In this document: piece by piece, positions 53,801 to 62,565 of the stretch
Layout of the letters: every line of letters starts with the position of its first letter
Position numbering within the stretch: the first letter of the stretch is position 1
Source: Zasmidium citrigriseum
Taxonomy: Eukaryota; Ascomycota; Dothideomycetes; Mycosphaerellales; Mycosphaerellaceae
DNA length: 64,000 nucleotides
Assembly: GCA_002786025.1 (NCBI GenBank)
Contig: NHNW01000005.1
Location: forward strand, 496,001-560,000
Direction: 5' to 3'
Program-made: the position numbers and the translations under genes
The notes under the pieces: model-generated
What the model saw: the letters and a program-made list of their open reading frames with translations, nothing else
Database searches by the model: none
Told to the model about the DNA's origin: nothing

Positions 53801-55110
53801 AAACTTATAGTAGACCCTCTACTTCGAATTGCCTATATAGTCCTTATATACCTAGATTATCTATATTACTACTCTAGGTAGCTCTTTATAAATAAAATAG
53901 TAGTTAAAGGTAAGGCGTAGCTCTCTACCGCCTAGCTACTCTACGATTATAGAAGTAGTATTCTAGCGTAATAACTCGCCGTTAGCGGCTACGTAACGCT
54001 TAAATATTCTAGCTACTAGCCCGTTAGATACGTACTTACGTAACTAGTATTCCTTTTACGGTACTATCTTACGAGTCTTAGCCTAGTAGATAGGCGTATT
54101 GTCCTTAACCCTCGTTCGATACTATATTAGATCTATAGGCGGCCTAATATTATCTAGTCCTTTATAATCGAGGTACCTATATATCTAAAGTAGCTATAAA
54201 AGTTCTAGCCTATCTTCCTACGGTACTATAGGCCTAATTATAAACCTCTCGCTCTTAGCCTATTCCTTAAGCTCTTAAAGTAATTTACTCTTATCTATAG
54301 GTCGCCGCTATATTCGACGTTTAGTAGGAAACGGCTACTCCGTAGTAACGTTATTAACTTCGATAAAGGTCGTCTAGCTAGTAGATCTCGACACATCTAT
54401 TATCGCGTCTAGTATAGGCGTATACTATATATAGAAATACTCGGTCTTATAGTAGTATAGTACACTCGCTCGATTAGGTAGGCGAAAAGGATCGAGCTAA
54501 GGGGACTCGATATCGAGGCGAAGCGTATCTATAGACTTAATCTTAATCTCGGTATAACCTACGTTAACGTATTATATATCGATAGAGGTCGGCGGTAGTA
54601 AATCGATCTATATACTATACCTTTTAGTTATATCTTACCTAGGACCCTTTAAAAATCCGAGTCCTTACTACCCTCGCTCTCGCTCTCGTTACTATTATTA
54701 CTATCTAGCTCTAGGTACTCTTCTAGCTTCTTCGCGATAACCTCTAGTACCTCTAAAGGTATAGTAGGCGTACGTAATATAATAGATAGCTCTCTATCGG
54801 CGCCGCTTATTTTAATAGTACTATCCTTAATCCTAAATACTACGTTAACCTAGTAAAGAAATAGTAATCCGAGTAGTAATAAAAGACGGCTATAGGGTGT
54901 TAGGTAGGCGAATACCTATACGGAACGGACTAGTCCTTCGATATAGATAGTAAACGTAATAAACTAGCTTAGGGTAACCTTCCGTCTATTAGGTATACCT
55001 ATCTATATAGGTAATAGCCTAATCTAACTTAATAGCTTAAGCTCTATACCTATTACCTTACGTAAGTAAGGGTATACGATATTAATATCTGCTCCCTAAT
55101 CTATAGCGAC
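50880..55110 (-). pseudogene. Pol relic: protease, reverse transcriptase and integrase
   Basis: Seen on the minus strand through RIP-made stops. The protease active site reads D-stop-GADINI at 55087-55101, where the stop replaces a Gln or Trp codon. The reverse-transcriptase catalytic box FYIDDI sits at about 53549-53566. The integrase core starts with a stretch whose first catalytic Asp codon now reads Asn (AAT at 51740-51742), followed by PKTVDSIEYLFVIVDTF. A GPY/F-type module with IGDLVLL lies near 51020-51040. This order (PR-RT-IN) is Ty3/Gypsy; Copia elements have IN before RT. RNase H should lie near 53000 but I did not pin it down. Confidence 0.85.
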
Positions 55111-56979
55111 CTAGTTCTATAGTAGAACTACTTACTTGCTATTAGCGTAGATTATAGCTAGAATACTAAATACCTTCTTAGTCGTATTACGATTCTTCTA
55201 CTTCTTAATACTATTAACTACGGCTTATTCGAGATTACCGTAGTCTACCGAGATATAGCCTACTTCTAGACCTTCTTTAAGCGCCTCGACTACTAGATCC
55301 GAGTTAGCTTTATCGACGTCTATATATAGTTTATTATCGTCCTTAGCCTATAGTACTAGTAACGTCGAGCGTAATATATCCTTTAGCTATAGCTTTACTA
55401 GCTTAAAGATAGACTAGGCTACGCCTTACGCCTATTACTACTCTTAAGGTACTCGCTACGGTAGCGCTAGAGCGTCTTTTATAACTTAATCCGTAACTAC
55501 GACCGAGGGTCCTACCTATAGTATTGTCTAAGTACCCGTAGCTAGCGCTACTACTACTAACTCCTAAGCCTTCGCCTAAGCCTATTAGAAGATCTCTAGG
55601 TAGTCCCTTATAATCGCTTCCTAGTTAAAGGCTAGATCCTTTACTCTCTTCTTACTATTACTCTTCTAGGGTTACGAGAATAAATACTTCGCTTTATTAC
55701 GTACCCGAGGAGCGATATTTATAAGCTAAAGGATAGGTACCGTAATTATCGTCTTATATAGGAGCTCGTTTAGGGTTATAGGCGTCTAGCTAAATATAGC
55801 GTTAATCGGGTTACTTAGTCCGTAGTAGCGCTTCTTACCCTTCTTACTCTTACACTTATCGCTTCGTCGCTCTACCCGTAACCTCTAACGCTCGTTATTA
55901 CTACCCTCGTCTTCTTCGAGGCGAGCTCGCTTAAGGTAGCTCGCTAGTATATCTACTAGGGTCGATATTACTTCCGCGGGTAGGGATTACTCTATAATCT
56001 TAATATTAGCTAATAGCTCGTCTTCTAGAAGGTTATCCTCGCTCGATACTAATTTAACTTCTTCGACCTATAGGTACGGTAGTACCTAGGCTAGCTAAAC
56101 TAGCTAGGCTAGTACTAGTAGCGTTAGATCTCTTATACGTAGTAGATTTAGGGCTCTAGGCGTAGGTAGCCGTCCGTATAGCTTACTAGCCCCTACGCCC
56201 TACTACTACTCCTTACGGGCTCTTATTCTCTCCGAGAAGTTCTCCCTCTAAGCGTTAACTAGTAGGTATAGCGCTTACTACTCCTATAGTTATAATAAGT
56301 CTACTCGATAGTCTAGCTTAATATAGCCTTAGTACCTATAGCGCTAATAGAGAGGATTGTCTCGCTAGTACTAATAGACTTCTAACCCGTTAATAAAGGG
56401 GTTAGGTAAGCGTAATAGATCTATATTTAGGTATTGTTCTTTAAGACGCTCTATTATAAGCTAGTAGTAAGGTAGTAGATCCTAATAAGTATTATTAGTA
56501 TTACGACGTCTACGCCTATAAGACTACCTCTAAGGGCGCTAGTAGCCTAACTATATACGAGCTAGGTAGTTATCCTACTAATATAGCTATTAGGGAGTAT
56601 ATTACTACTAAGGAGTAAACTACTACTATACCGTTAACTATTAGAGCTACGGTAGTAGTGTCGTAAACTAGGCTAGAGGTTATTAGGCTAGCGCTACTTC
56701 TACGAAGTAGACTAATAGCGGATAGGGTAGACGATTCGTAGTAGTATACTCTAGTAATAGGCTATTAAGCGCCTTATACTTAGCCTTTAGATCCTCGCTT
56801 ATAGGCTTACCTACGAGTAATAATCTTAATATAGTATCTAAGACCTCCTTCTACTCCTTAAGTAGCTCGTCCTTACGGTTAGCCTCGGCCTCGGCTAACT
56901 TACGCTTTACTTCTTCCGCTTTCCTTAGTATACCTAATAGGGTAGTAGGTCTTATACTATCCTTCGCTTTAGTCTAGAG

Positions 56980-57440
56980 TTCCTTATCCTTAATACCTAA
57001 GAACTAAGCTTTAATAACGAGCCTTATAACTACTACTTTACTAGACTCGCTAATACCCGCCTTATAGAGTAATATCTCGGCTCGGGTAGTATAAGCTATA
57101 AGATCCTTATCCCCTTATTTAATAATAAGTAACTTATCTAGCGCTAGCTAGTCCTCTTCGGTAGACTAGTCCCTAAAGCGCTTCTTAAATTACTCCTTAA
57201 CCTTAGTAACTATCTCTACTATAGGGTTCTCGTTCTAGAAGTACGATCTTATATCTTAGTTAGACTATCGTATAGTATCGCTAATAAGTAGTATATTAAA
57301 GGAAGTAAGCTAGTCTTTAGGCTCTACCTCGATAGCCTCTAGTTCCTAGTTAAAGCGTATTATCTAGCGATAACTATCTTCCTTAGGCTTACCGCTAAAG
57401 GTAGGTATATTAGCTAAGTTTAGCCGCCTCCTTAGTACTT
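56980..57440 (-). pseudogene. Gag relic
   Basis: The minus-strand translation across this interval has the retrotransposon Gag pattern: IPTFSGKPKEDSYR at the start, then VKE-stop-FKKRFRD-stop-STEED, then DKDLIAYTTRAEILLYKAGI. All stops are TAG or TAA at positions expected for Gln or Trp. It lies upstream of the protease in the element's reading direction. Confidence 0.75.
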
Positions 57441-58337
57441 ATACTATAATCGGTTATAAAGACTCTAGCGGTAGTCTAGACTACTACTCTCTAAACTACT
57501 GCTCTTTAGGCTACTCTTACTATATCTACGCTTCGTATTCCTTAAGATCCTTAGTACCTACTTACTACTATCGTAACCCTAACTATTATAGTAGCTCTTC
57601 TAGCGAGCTAATACTATACTCTAGGCCCTACTCTTAATCTAAGGGCTATAAATACCCGGAAGCCGTAGCTAATTACTATATACGATACTAAATATTATCG
57701 CTCGTATACGTAGGCTATAGCTACGTTAGTAAAAGCGGTCTAGTCGATAGTAACCGTAGATCGTTAACTAATAACCTACGAGGCGCTAGTAGCGTAATAC
57801 TCGGTACGCTACTTACTTTACCCTACTAAGGCTAATAAGCTAGTAATAAAACTAGTATTCTTTCGTCTAGTCTTAATAGACGCTATACGTTAGCTTTAGC
57901 TATAACCTATCGTTAACGACGAAGTACTCCTAGAGAGCGACGTTTATAGTTCTAGCTACCTTCGTCTAGAATCTTACGACTAGGTCGCTCTTCTAAAGGT
58001 ATACGAGAAAGGACGCGCGAGTAAGAGCGATTAGGGCTAGGACTACGGATCCGGCGGTAGCTTATAGACTACTATTAGTAATAATAACCTAAGGACTTCT
58101 AAACCTATAGAACTACGATAGACTATATATAGACCTAGTTTACTAATAATTTCGTACTATATCTTAATAGATCTAACGCTCTAAAGGGCTCGATTCGATA
58201 ACGCTCGCTCTAGACGCTAAAAACTCTAATAAAATACTATAATACCTCTCCTTTCTCCTAAACGTACTACATAATTACAAAACGGCTATTAAAACGAATA
58301 ACAATAATAAGGGAAATCCCTCCCCCTAGCGCGGTCA

Positions 58338-58465
58338 CTAGTAAGAGCGATAGGTGGTGTGTTATACGATCGACTATCTAAGAAGCTCGAAAGCGAAGGT
58401 TCTAACGCTTGGCTTGGTGCACGTGACTAAGCCTTGTGTGCTGCCTCAGGCCAGTTGCTCTTGCT
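58338..58465 (+). repeat. Right copy of the 128-bp direct repeat flanking the retroelement
   Basis: Second copy of the HET-gene segment, identical to 50301-50428 apart from three RIP-type differences near its left end. The HET reading frame continues from this copy into 58466-59262. Confidence 0.92.
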
Positions 58466-59262
58466 TTGCCGCAACGGTCAGCGATACGGACTTACTTCAT
58501 CATCCTGGTGACTTGTCCGCCGACAACTTCGCTCAGTCATACGCTGGACTTGCAAGAGTCATGAGAGAACACCTTTCACCTGGGAACGGAAAGCAGCTGG
58601 AGGCTTTCGTGCGCGCATTGACTGTACCATTGAACGGCCTGAGGATTCCTCCTGACGAGGTGGAAAAGCGTCGTGTCGACTACAAAGCCCTCGCTCTGAG
58701 TGTGATGGAGACTGGCAATCTGAGACAAGCCTTACCAAACGTGGCCCATGGATCTCATCATCATTTTGATACTTGCATTAGGTATTTCCAGCAACGACAA
58801 CTACCTTTCATCTTCACAAGCGACGGCTACGTTGGCGTCAGTTGCGTCGGAGCGCTACCAGGCGACTGCATAAGCGCTGTGCTCGGCATGAACAACCTCC
58901 TGCTCTTACGCCCAACTCAGGGCCAAAGCGGTAAACAAAGCCAATACCAACTCGTCGGCTCATGCTCCGTACACGGTTTGAACTGGGGAGAGGCACTGCT
59001 TGGACCGCTGCCTGCCAAAGTCACAGTTGTTCCTCACGTTAACCGAGCAGTCCGAAACATAATTCCATTTTATCAAGACACAAAGACTGGGCAGTCTACT
59101 TTTTGGGACCCCAGGATTGAATGGGCTGAGCTTGATGTCAAACCCACTGACGGACCTTCGTACAAGATTCGGGCGCCAGAGGGCAAGCCGGAACGACATG
59201 TGCCCACTTCGGAGTATTTCAGGAGACACGGAAAAGAACTCAAACGCATGGAGTTGATCTAA
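58394..59262 (+). pseudogene. 3' part of the split HET-domain gene
   Basis: Exon 2 of the interrupted HET gene, open from 58394 to the TGA... stop region at 59262. It encodes TKVLTLGLVHVTKPCVLPQA, then FAATVSDTDLLHHPGDLSAD, the common HET C-terminal block VGVSCVGALPGDCISAVLG, and QYQLVGSCSVHGLNWGEALL. The IFTSDGYVG phrase is the usual lead-in to the glycine-containing block. No frame damage is seen, so the insertion is probably young compared with the decay of the coding sequence, or the left half is still used. The ATG at 58354 belongs to the right repeat and is unlikely to be a real start. Exons 1 and 2 together would give about 706 residues, normal for the family. Confidence 0.8.
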
Positions 59263-59297
59263 CTTCATGATGAACCATATTTTCTGTCAAAGGACAA

Positions 59298-60149
59298 TCA
59301 CACCCAGAGCTGATCAGCGGTATCCGGCAGCCCAAGTTCAAAGTCTCCCCTCGAATGATCGCCTCCGAATTCAATCAGCTTGCTGATGGATTTCTGTGCA
59401 GCTGAGGTGTGAGCAAGCTGGCTGAGACGCTGCATATCCGTATCGATCGAGCCAACACCATCAAGACACTCCCGAACACCCTGCTTGGTACCAGCAATGC
59501 CTCCCCGAGGGAACCTCGCAATGCGGGCAGCGAGCGTATCGACATAATCCCTCAACTCCTTTGCGGTACTGAATGTTCGGTTCACGAGACCAAAGCTCTT
59601 CGCCTCGATTGCATTGAGAGCTCGAGCGGAAGTCATCATCTCCATTGCCCGCCCAGGTCCAATCAACTTCGTCAGACTCTGAAGTCCACCTCCATGGACA
59701 ATACCTCCCGCGACCTCGGGAACACCGAATCGTGCTGCTGGGCCAGCAAATCGCATATCCATGTTTACGGCAAACTCATTGCCTCCTCCAACAGCCAGGC
59801 CGTTGACTTCAGCGATGAAAAGGACCGGTAATGTCCTGAAAAGCCTCAAGATATCTCCGAGCAGATGCAAGAAGTGTGCACCATCTCCTTCATTGGAGGG
59901 CAGAGGGTATTTAGCGCTGACAATGTGGAGGTCGAGATGGCTGATCCAGATGTCTGAATTTTCGCTTGAGATGACCACGACCCGGGGTGCGTTTTCAGGG
60001 TCCCTCTCGAGTTGTGAAAGATAGCCATGGAGCTCTGTGAGAAGGACTGAGTTGGTCAGGTTGATTGGAGGGTTTGATATGGTCAGCCTTGCGGCGTATT
60101 GGCTGTTTGGGACGGGCTCCAGCCTGAGGGATCGAGTTTGGGAAGTCAT
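59298..60149 (-). CDS. Enoyl-CoA hydratase/isomerase (crotonase) family protein
   Basis: Single exon, 283 residues, from the ATG at 60149 (MTSQTRSLRLEP). Two codons upstream start with TTG. The oxyanion-hole regions are VVVISSENSDIWISHLDL and FIAEVNGLAVGGGNEFAV. FGVPEVAGGIVHGGGLQSL and SARALNAIEAKSFGLVNRTF are further crotonase blocks. Crotonases hydrate, isomerise or hydrolyse acyl-CoA thioesters. The substrate cannot be told here, and the usual catalytic Glu pair is not obvious (GVPEVAGG supplies one), so it may not be a beta-oxidation hydratase. There is no presequence and no clear peroxisomal C-terminus (ends DQLWV). It converges on the split HET gene with only 35 bases between stops. Confidence 0.88.
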   Translation of the reverse strand: MTSQTRSLRLEPVPNSQYAARLTISNPPINLTNSVLLTELHGYLSQLERDPENAPRVVVISSENSDIWISHLDLHIVSAKYPLPSNEGDGAHFLHLLGDILRLFRTLPVLFIAEVNGLAVGGGNEFAVNMDMRFAGPAARFGVPEVAGGIVHGGGLQSLTKLIGPGRAMEMMTSARALNAIEAKSFGLVNRTFSTAKELRDYVDTLAARIARFPRGGIAGTKQGVRECLDGVGSIDTDMQRLSQLAHTSAAQKSISKLIEFGGDHSRGDFELGLPDTADQLWV

Positions 60150-60567
60150 GGTCAAGGATTTCGAAGCTGTCTTTCAACACAGGTTGGATGGCCGTTTGGT
60201 TGCTGTTGAGTCTGTCGTCAGCTCTATATATTGTATACCGAAGTGCCGCTGTCTCGTTTTTGAAGCTCGATTACAGATCGGTAGGAGCCTGGATCAAGCC
60301 TCTTTCCTTTCGTACAACTCAACCGCAAACGCCAACGAAGACTGCCTCACACTCAAGACCACATACCAAACACAGGCAAGCTCCATCGCCACGTCGCCGT
60401 GATCATCGTCACGGCATGAGGGTCTTCGGTACCGCGATCAGTATTCTTGGCATCAATGTTTACTCATCAAGCAAGAATGGGCATTGATATAGGATTCGAA
60501 CCTTGATTTCGGAGATTGTGACACTCTACACCTGTCATTCCGACCGACTACTCCTCCAGTAGGATAC
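60150..60567. promoter_or_regulatory. Divergent intergenic region, crotonase and MFS transporter
   Basis: 418 bases between divergent starts. A GGATTCGAACC stretch at 60491-60501 looks like a reversed tRNA B box, but the rest of a tRNA is absent. A TATATATTGTATACCG stretch near 60225-60240 lies about 80 bases upstream of the crotonase ATG and could be its TATA region. Confidence 0.45.
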
Positions 60568-62405
60568 ATGTCGCGGGTCGATGTCAATGATCATCACACC
60601 GCTGAACAATGCAGCCTGCCAATTTCCAAGCATGTTTCACGGACGATGCTGTCGAGACGGTTCTCATATATTGCTCTTCTACCAGGACAACGAATATCAC
60701 CAGCACCGAAGGAGTCCCCGTCATATCCTTCAGAAAATTGCGACGTTGTCACCAACAAGAAGATGCAGTCCATCCTCCAGATCAGACGTATTCACCATCA
60801 AATCCAGAGCGAAGCACACGATGGCCTCGGAGAGAAAGATCTGGTAGATGACAAGCAAAGCCCACCAACCGATCAAGAGCCGACGCTTGTCACCTTCTCT
60901 GGCCCCAACGACCCCTCCAACCCCCAAAACTGGCCAACCCCCAAAAAATTCCTCGTCGTCCTCTTCTTCTCCTCCATAGGCTTCATCGTCGGCTTCGGCT
61001 CCTCAATCGACACCCCCATAATCCCCCAAGCCTCCTCACACTTCCACATAAGCGACGTCTCCGAATCCCTCGCAACAACGCTCTTCCTCATAGGCTTCGG
61101 TGTCGGAGCGCCATTCGCTGGTCCCCTCTCAGAATCTTTCGGACGGAATCCGATATATATCATAACAATGGCTCTCCTCTGCTGTTGGATTCTTGGAGCA
61201 GCGTTAGCGCCAAATCTGGGAGCTCAATTGGTAATTCGGTTTCTTGCTGGCCTGGCTGGAGGAACGCCGTTTACGACGTCTGGAGGGACGATGGGGGATA
61301 TTTTCGATCATCAGACGAGGGGGAAAGTCTTTCCGTTCTTTGCCTGTGCTGCTTTTACTGGTCCGATGCTAGGGCCCGTCGTTGGCGGGTATGTTGGGCA
61401 ATCGGGTATTGACTGGCGATGGTGTGAATGGATCACGCTCTGCATGGCGGGCACGTTGCTCGTTCTAATGGTGTTTTTCCTTCCGGAGACTTGTGCGCCG
61501 GTTATCTTGGGGTGGAAGGCGAAGGCTTTGCGGGTTGCTATGGGGAATGGCAATTTTCGAGGACCACTTGAGGCTGCGGGAGCTACGAGTGTCAGGCAGA
61601 ACTTGGCTCAGGCCTTGGCGAGACCCTTCGCGATTCTCTTCACGGAGCCTCTGGTCGTCGCCTTTACCGGATACCTCTCGCTGGTGTACATGGTGATGTT
61701 TTCATTCTTCTCCTCGGCGCCTTTCGTCTTTGGCGGGACGTACGGCTTTAACCAAGGAGCATCGTACTTGTGAGTGTCTTCTCCAAAGCCTGGATTTGTT
61801 AGCTGACCATGCATTCCGTATACAGGATGTTCATCGCCATCACCATCGGCCTCTTCATTGCCACCCTTTCCACGCCCCTCTTCGGAATCTTGGTGCGGAA
61901 GGAATATGCGAAGGCTGCTGCTCAAGGCAAAAGCCATGCAGACCCCGAAGCAATGCTCTGGTGGGCGATGATCGGAGCGCCATTCTTGCCTGCGAGTCTG
62001 TTCTGGATGGGCTGGTCAGCTTATCCGTCAGTATCTTTCTGGAGTCCAATGATAGCGTTAGTTCCTACAATACCCATCAACTTCATTGTTTGCTGACGTG
62101 GTGGCAGAGCCGCTCTCTTCGGCTTCAGCGTTCTACTCATCTTCATCTCGACTTACGCATACCTCATCCAGACCTTTGTCCAGTTCGCGGCGTCAGTCCT
62201 GGTCTCCATCACATTAGTTCGGTACATATTGGGCGGCTGCATGGTAACAATATCCATCCCTATGTACAAGAACTTGGGGGTCCATTATAGCTTGACCATT
62301 TTGGCTGCCATCTCATGCGCCTTTACACCCATTCCATATGTGCTGTACATGTACGGAAGTCGGATCAGGGCAGCAAGCAAGAGGTCGCCTCAGCCGAAGA
62401 TGTGA
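60568..62405 (+). CDS. MFS drug:H+ antiporter-like transporter (DHA1 type)
   Basis: Three exons (60568-61769, 61826-62056, 62108-62405), 576 residues. Introns of 56 and 51 bp restore ASYL|MFIAIT and PMIA|AALFGFS. The transporter body starts with TFSGPNDPSNPQNWPTPKKF, the standard cytosolic lead of fungal DHA1 exporters. TM4/5 carry ALAPNLGAQLVIRFLAGLAG and GGTMGDIFDHQTRGKVFPFF, and motif C-like GPVVGGYVGQSGIDWRW follows. Twelve membrane segments are expected in the plasma membrane. The start is uncertain: the ATG at 60763 (MQSILQIRRIHHQ) would give a more typical 511-residue protein and has a better context (A at -3) than the ATG at 60568. The substrate is unknown. Exporters of this kind move drugs, polyamines or secondary metabolites. 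Confidence 0.82.
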
Positions 62406-62565
62406 AGATAGAAGATTTCGTTCAACATGGTAGAAGGTAGAAGAGATGAGTGTACTGTGGGAAGCCGGTACAGTAATTGGCGGGATTCTAGATCAGTGAA
62501 GCTGCCGGTCGCTTGCATTAGCAAGTAAATTGAGATTCATCTTCATCGACTTACCTTGCCCTTCC

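Larger units (their letters stand above)
50429..58337 (-). mobile_element. RIP-saturated Ty3/Gypsy-type retroelement inserted in a HET gene
   Basis: 7,909 bases, almost purely TpA-rich with CpG kept and CpA/TpG nearly gone, the mark of repeat-induced point mutation on both strands. Because ATG has become ATA, no long ATG-started frame exists on either strand. Translating the minus strand through the many TAG/TAA codons shows Gag, protease, reverse transcriptase and integrase in Ty3 order, so the element points left. The outer 75 or so bases at each end are only lightly mutated (50429-50505 and about 58270-58337). I found no LTR pair. Read in the element's direction the right end starts TGACCGCGC, while the left end finishes GGGGAGT, so there is no TG...CA pair either. 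It is dead as a transposon. Confidence 0.9.

Noticed and set aside
50429..58337. Non-LTR (LINE) retroelement, which could explain a long target duplication
   Set aside because: A D-x-GAD protease site, FYIDDI reverse transcriptase, and a downstream integrase core with a GPY/F-like module indicate Ty3-type Pol. No endonuclease or poly-A end was seen.
58354..59262. Independent gene starting at the ATG at 58354
   Set aside because: Its first 35 or so codons are duplicated host sequence including the proposed intron, and the rest is the C-terminal half of a HET protein.
60480..60560. tRNA gene on the minus strand (GGTTCGAATCC B-box-like word)
   Set aside because: The acceptor stem has no partner and only three of five T-stem pairs form. 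No cloverleaf can be drawn.
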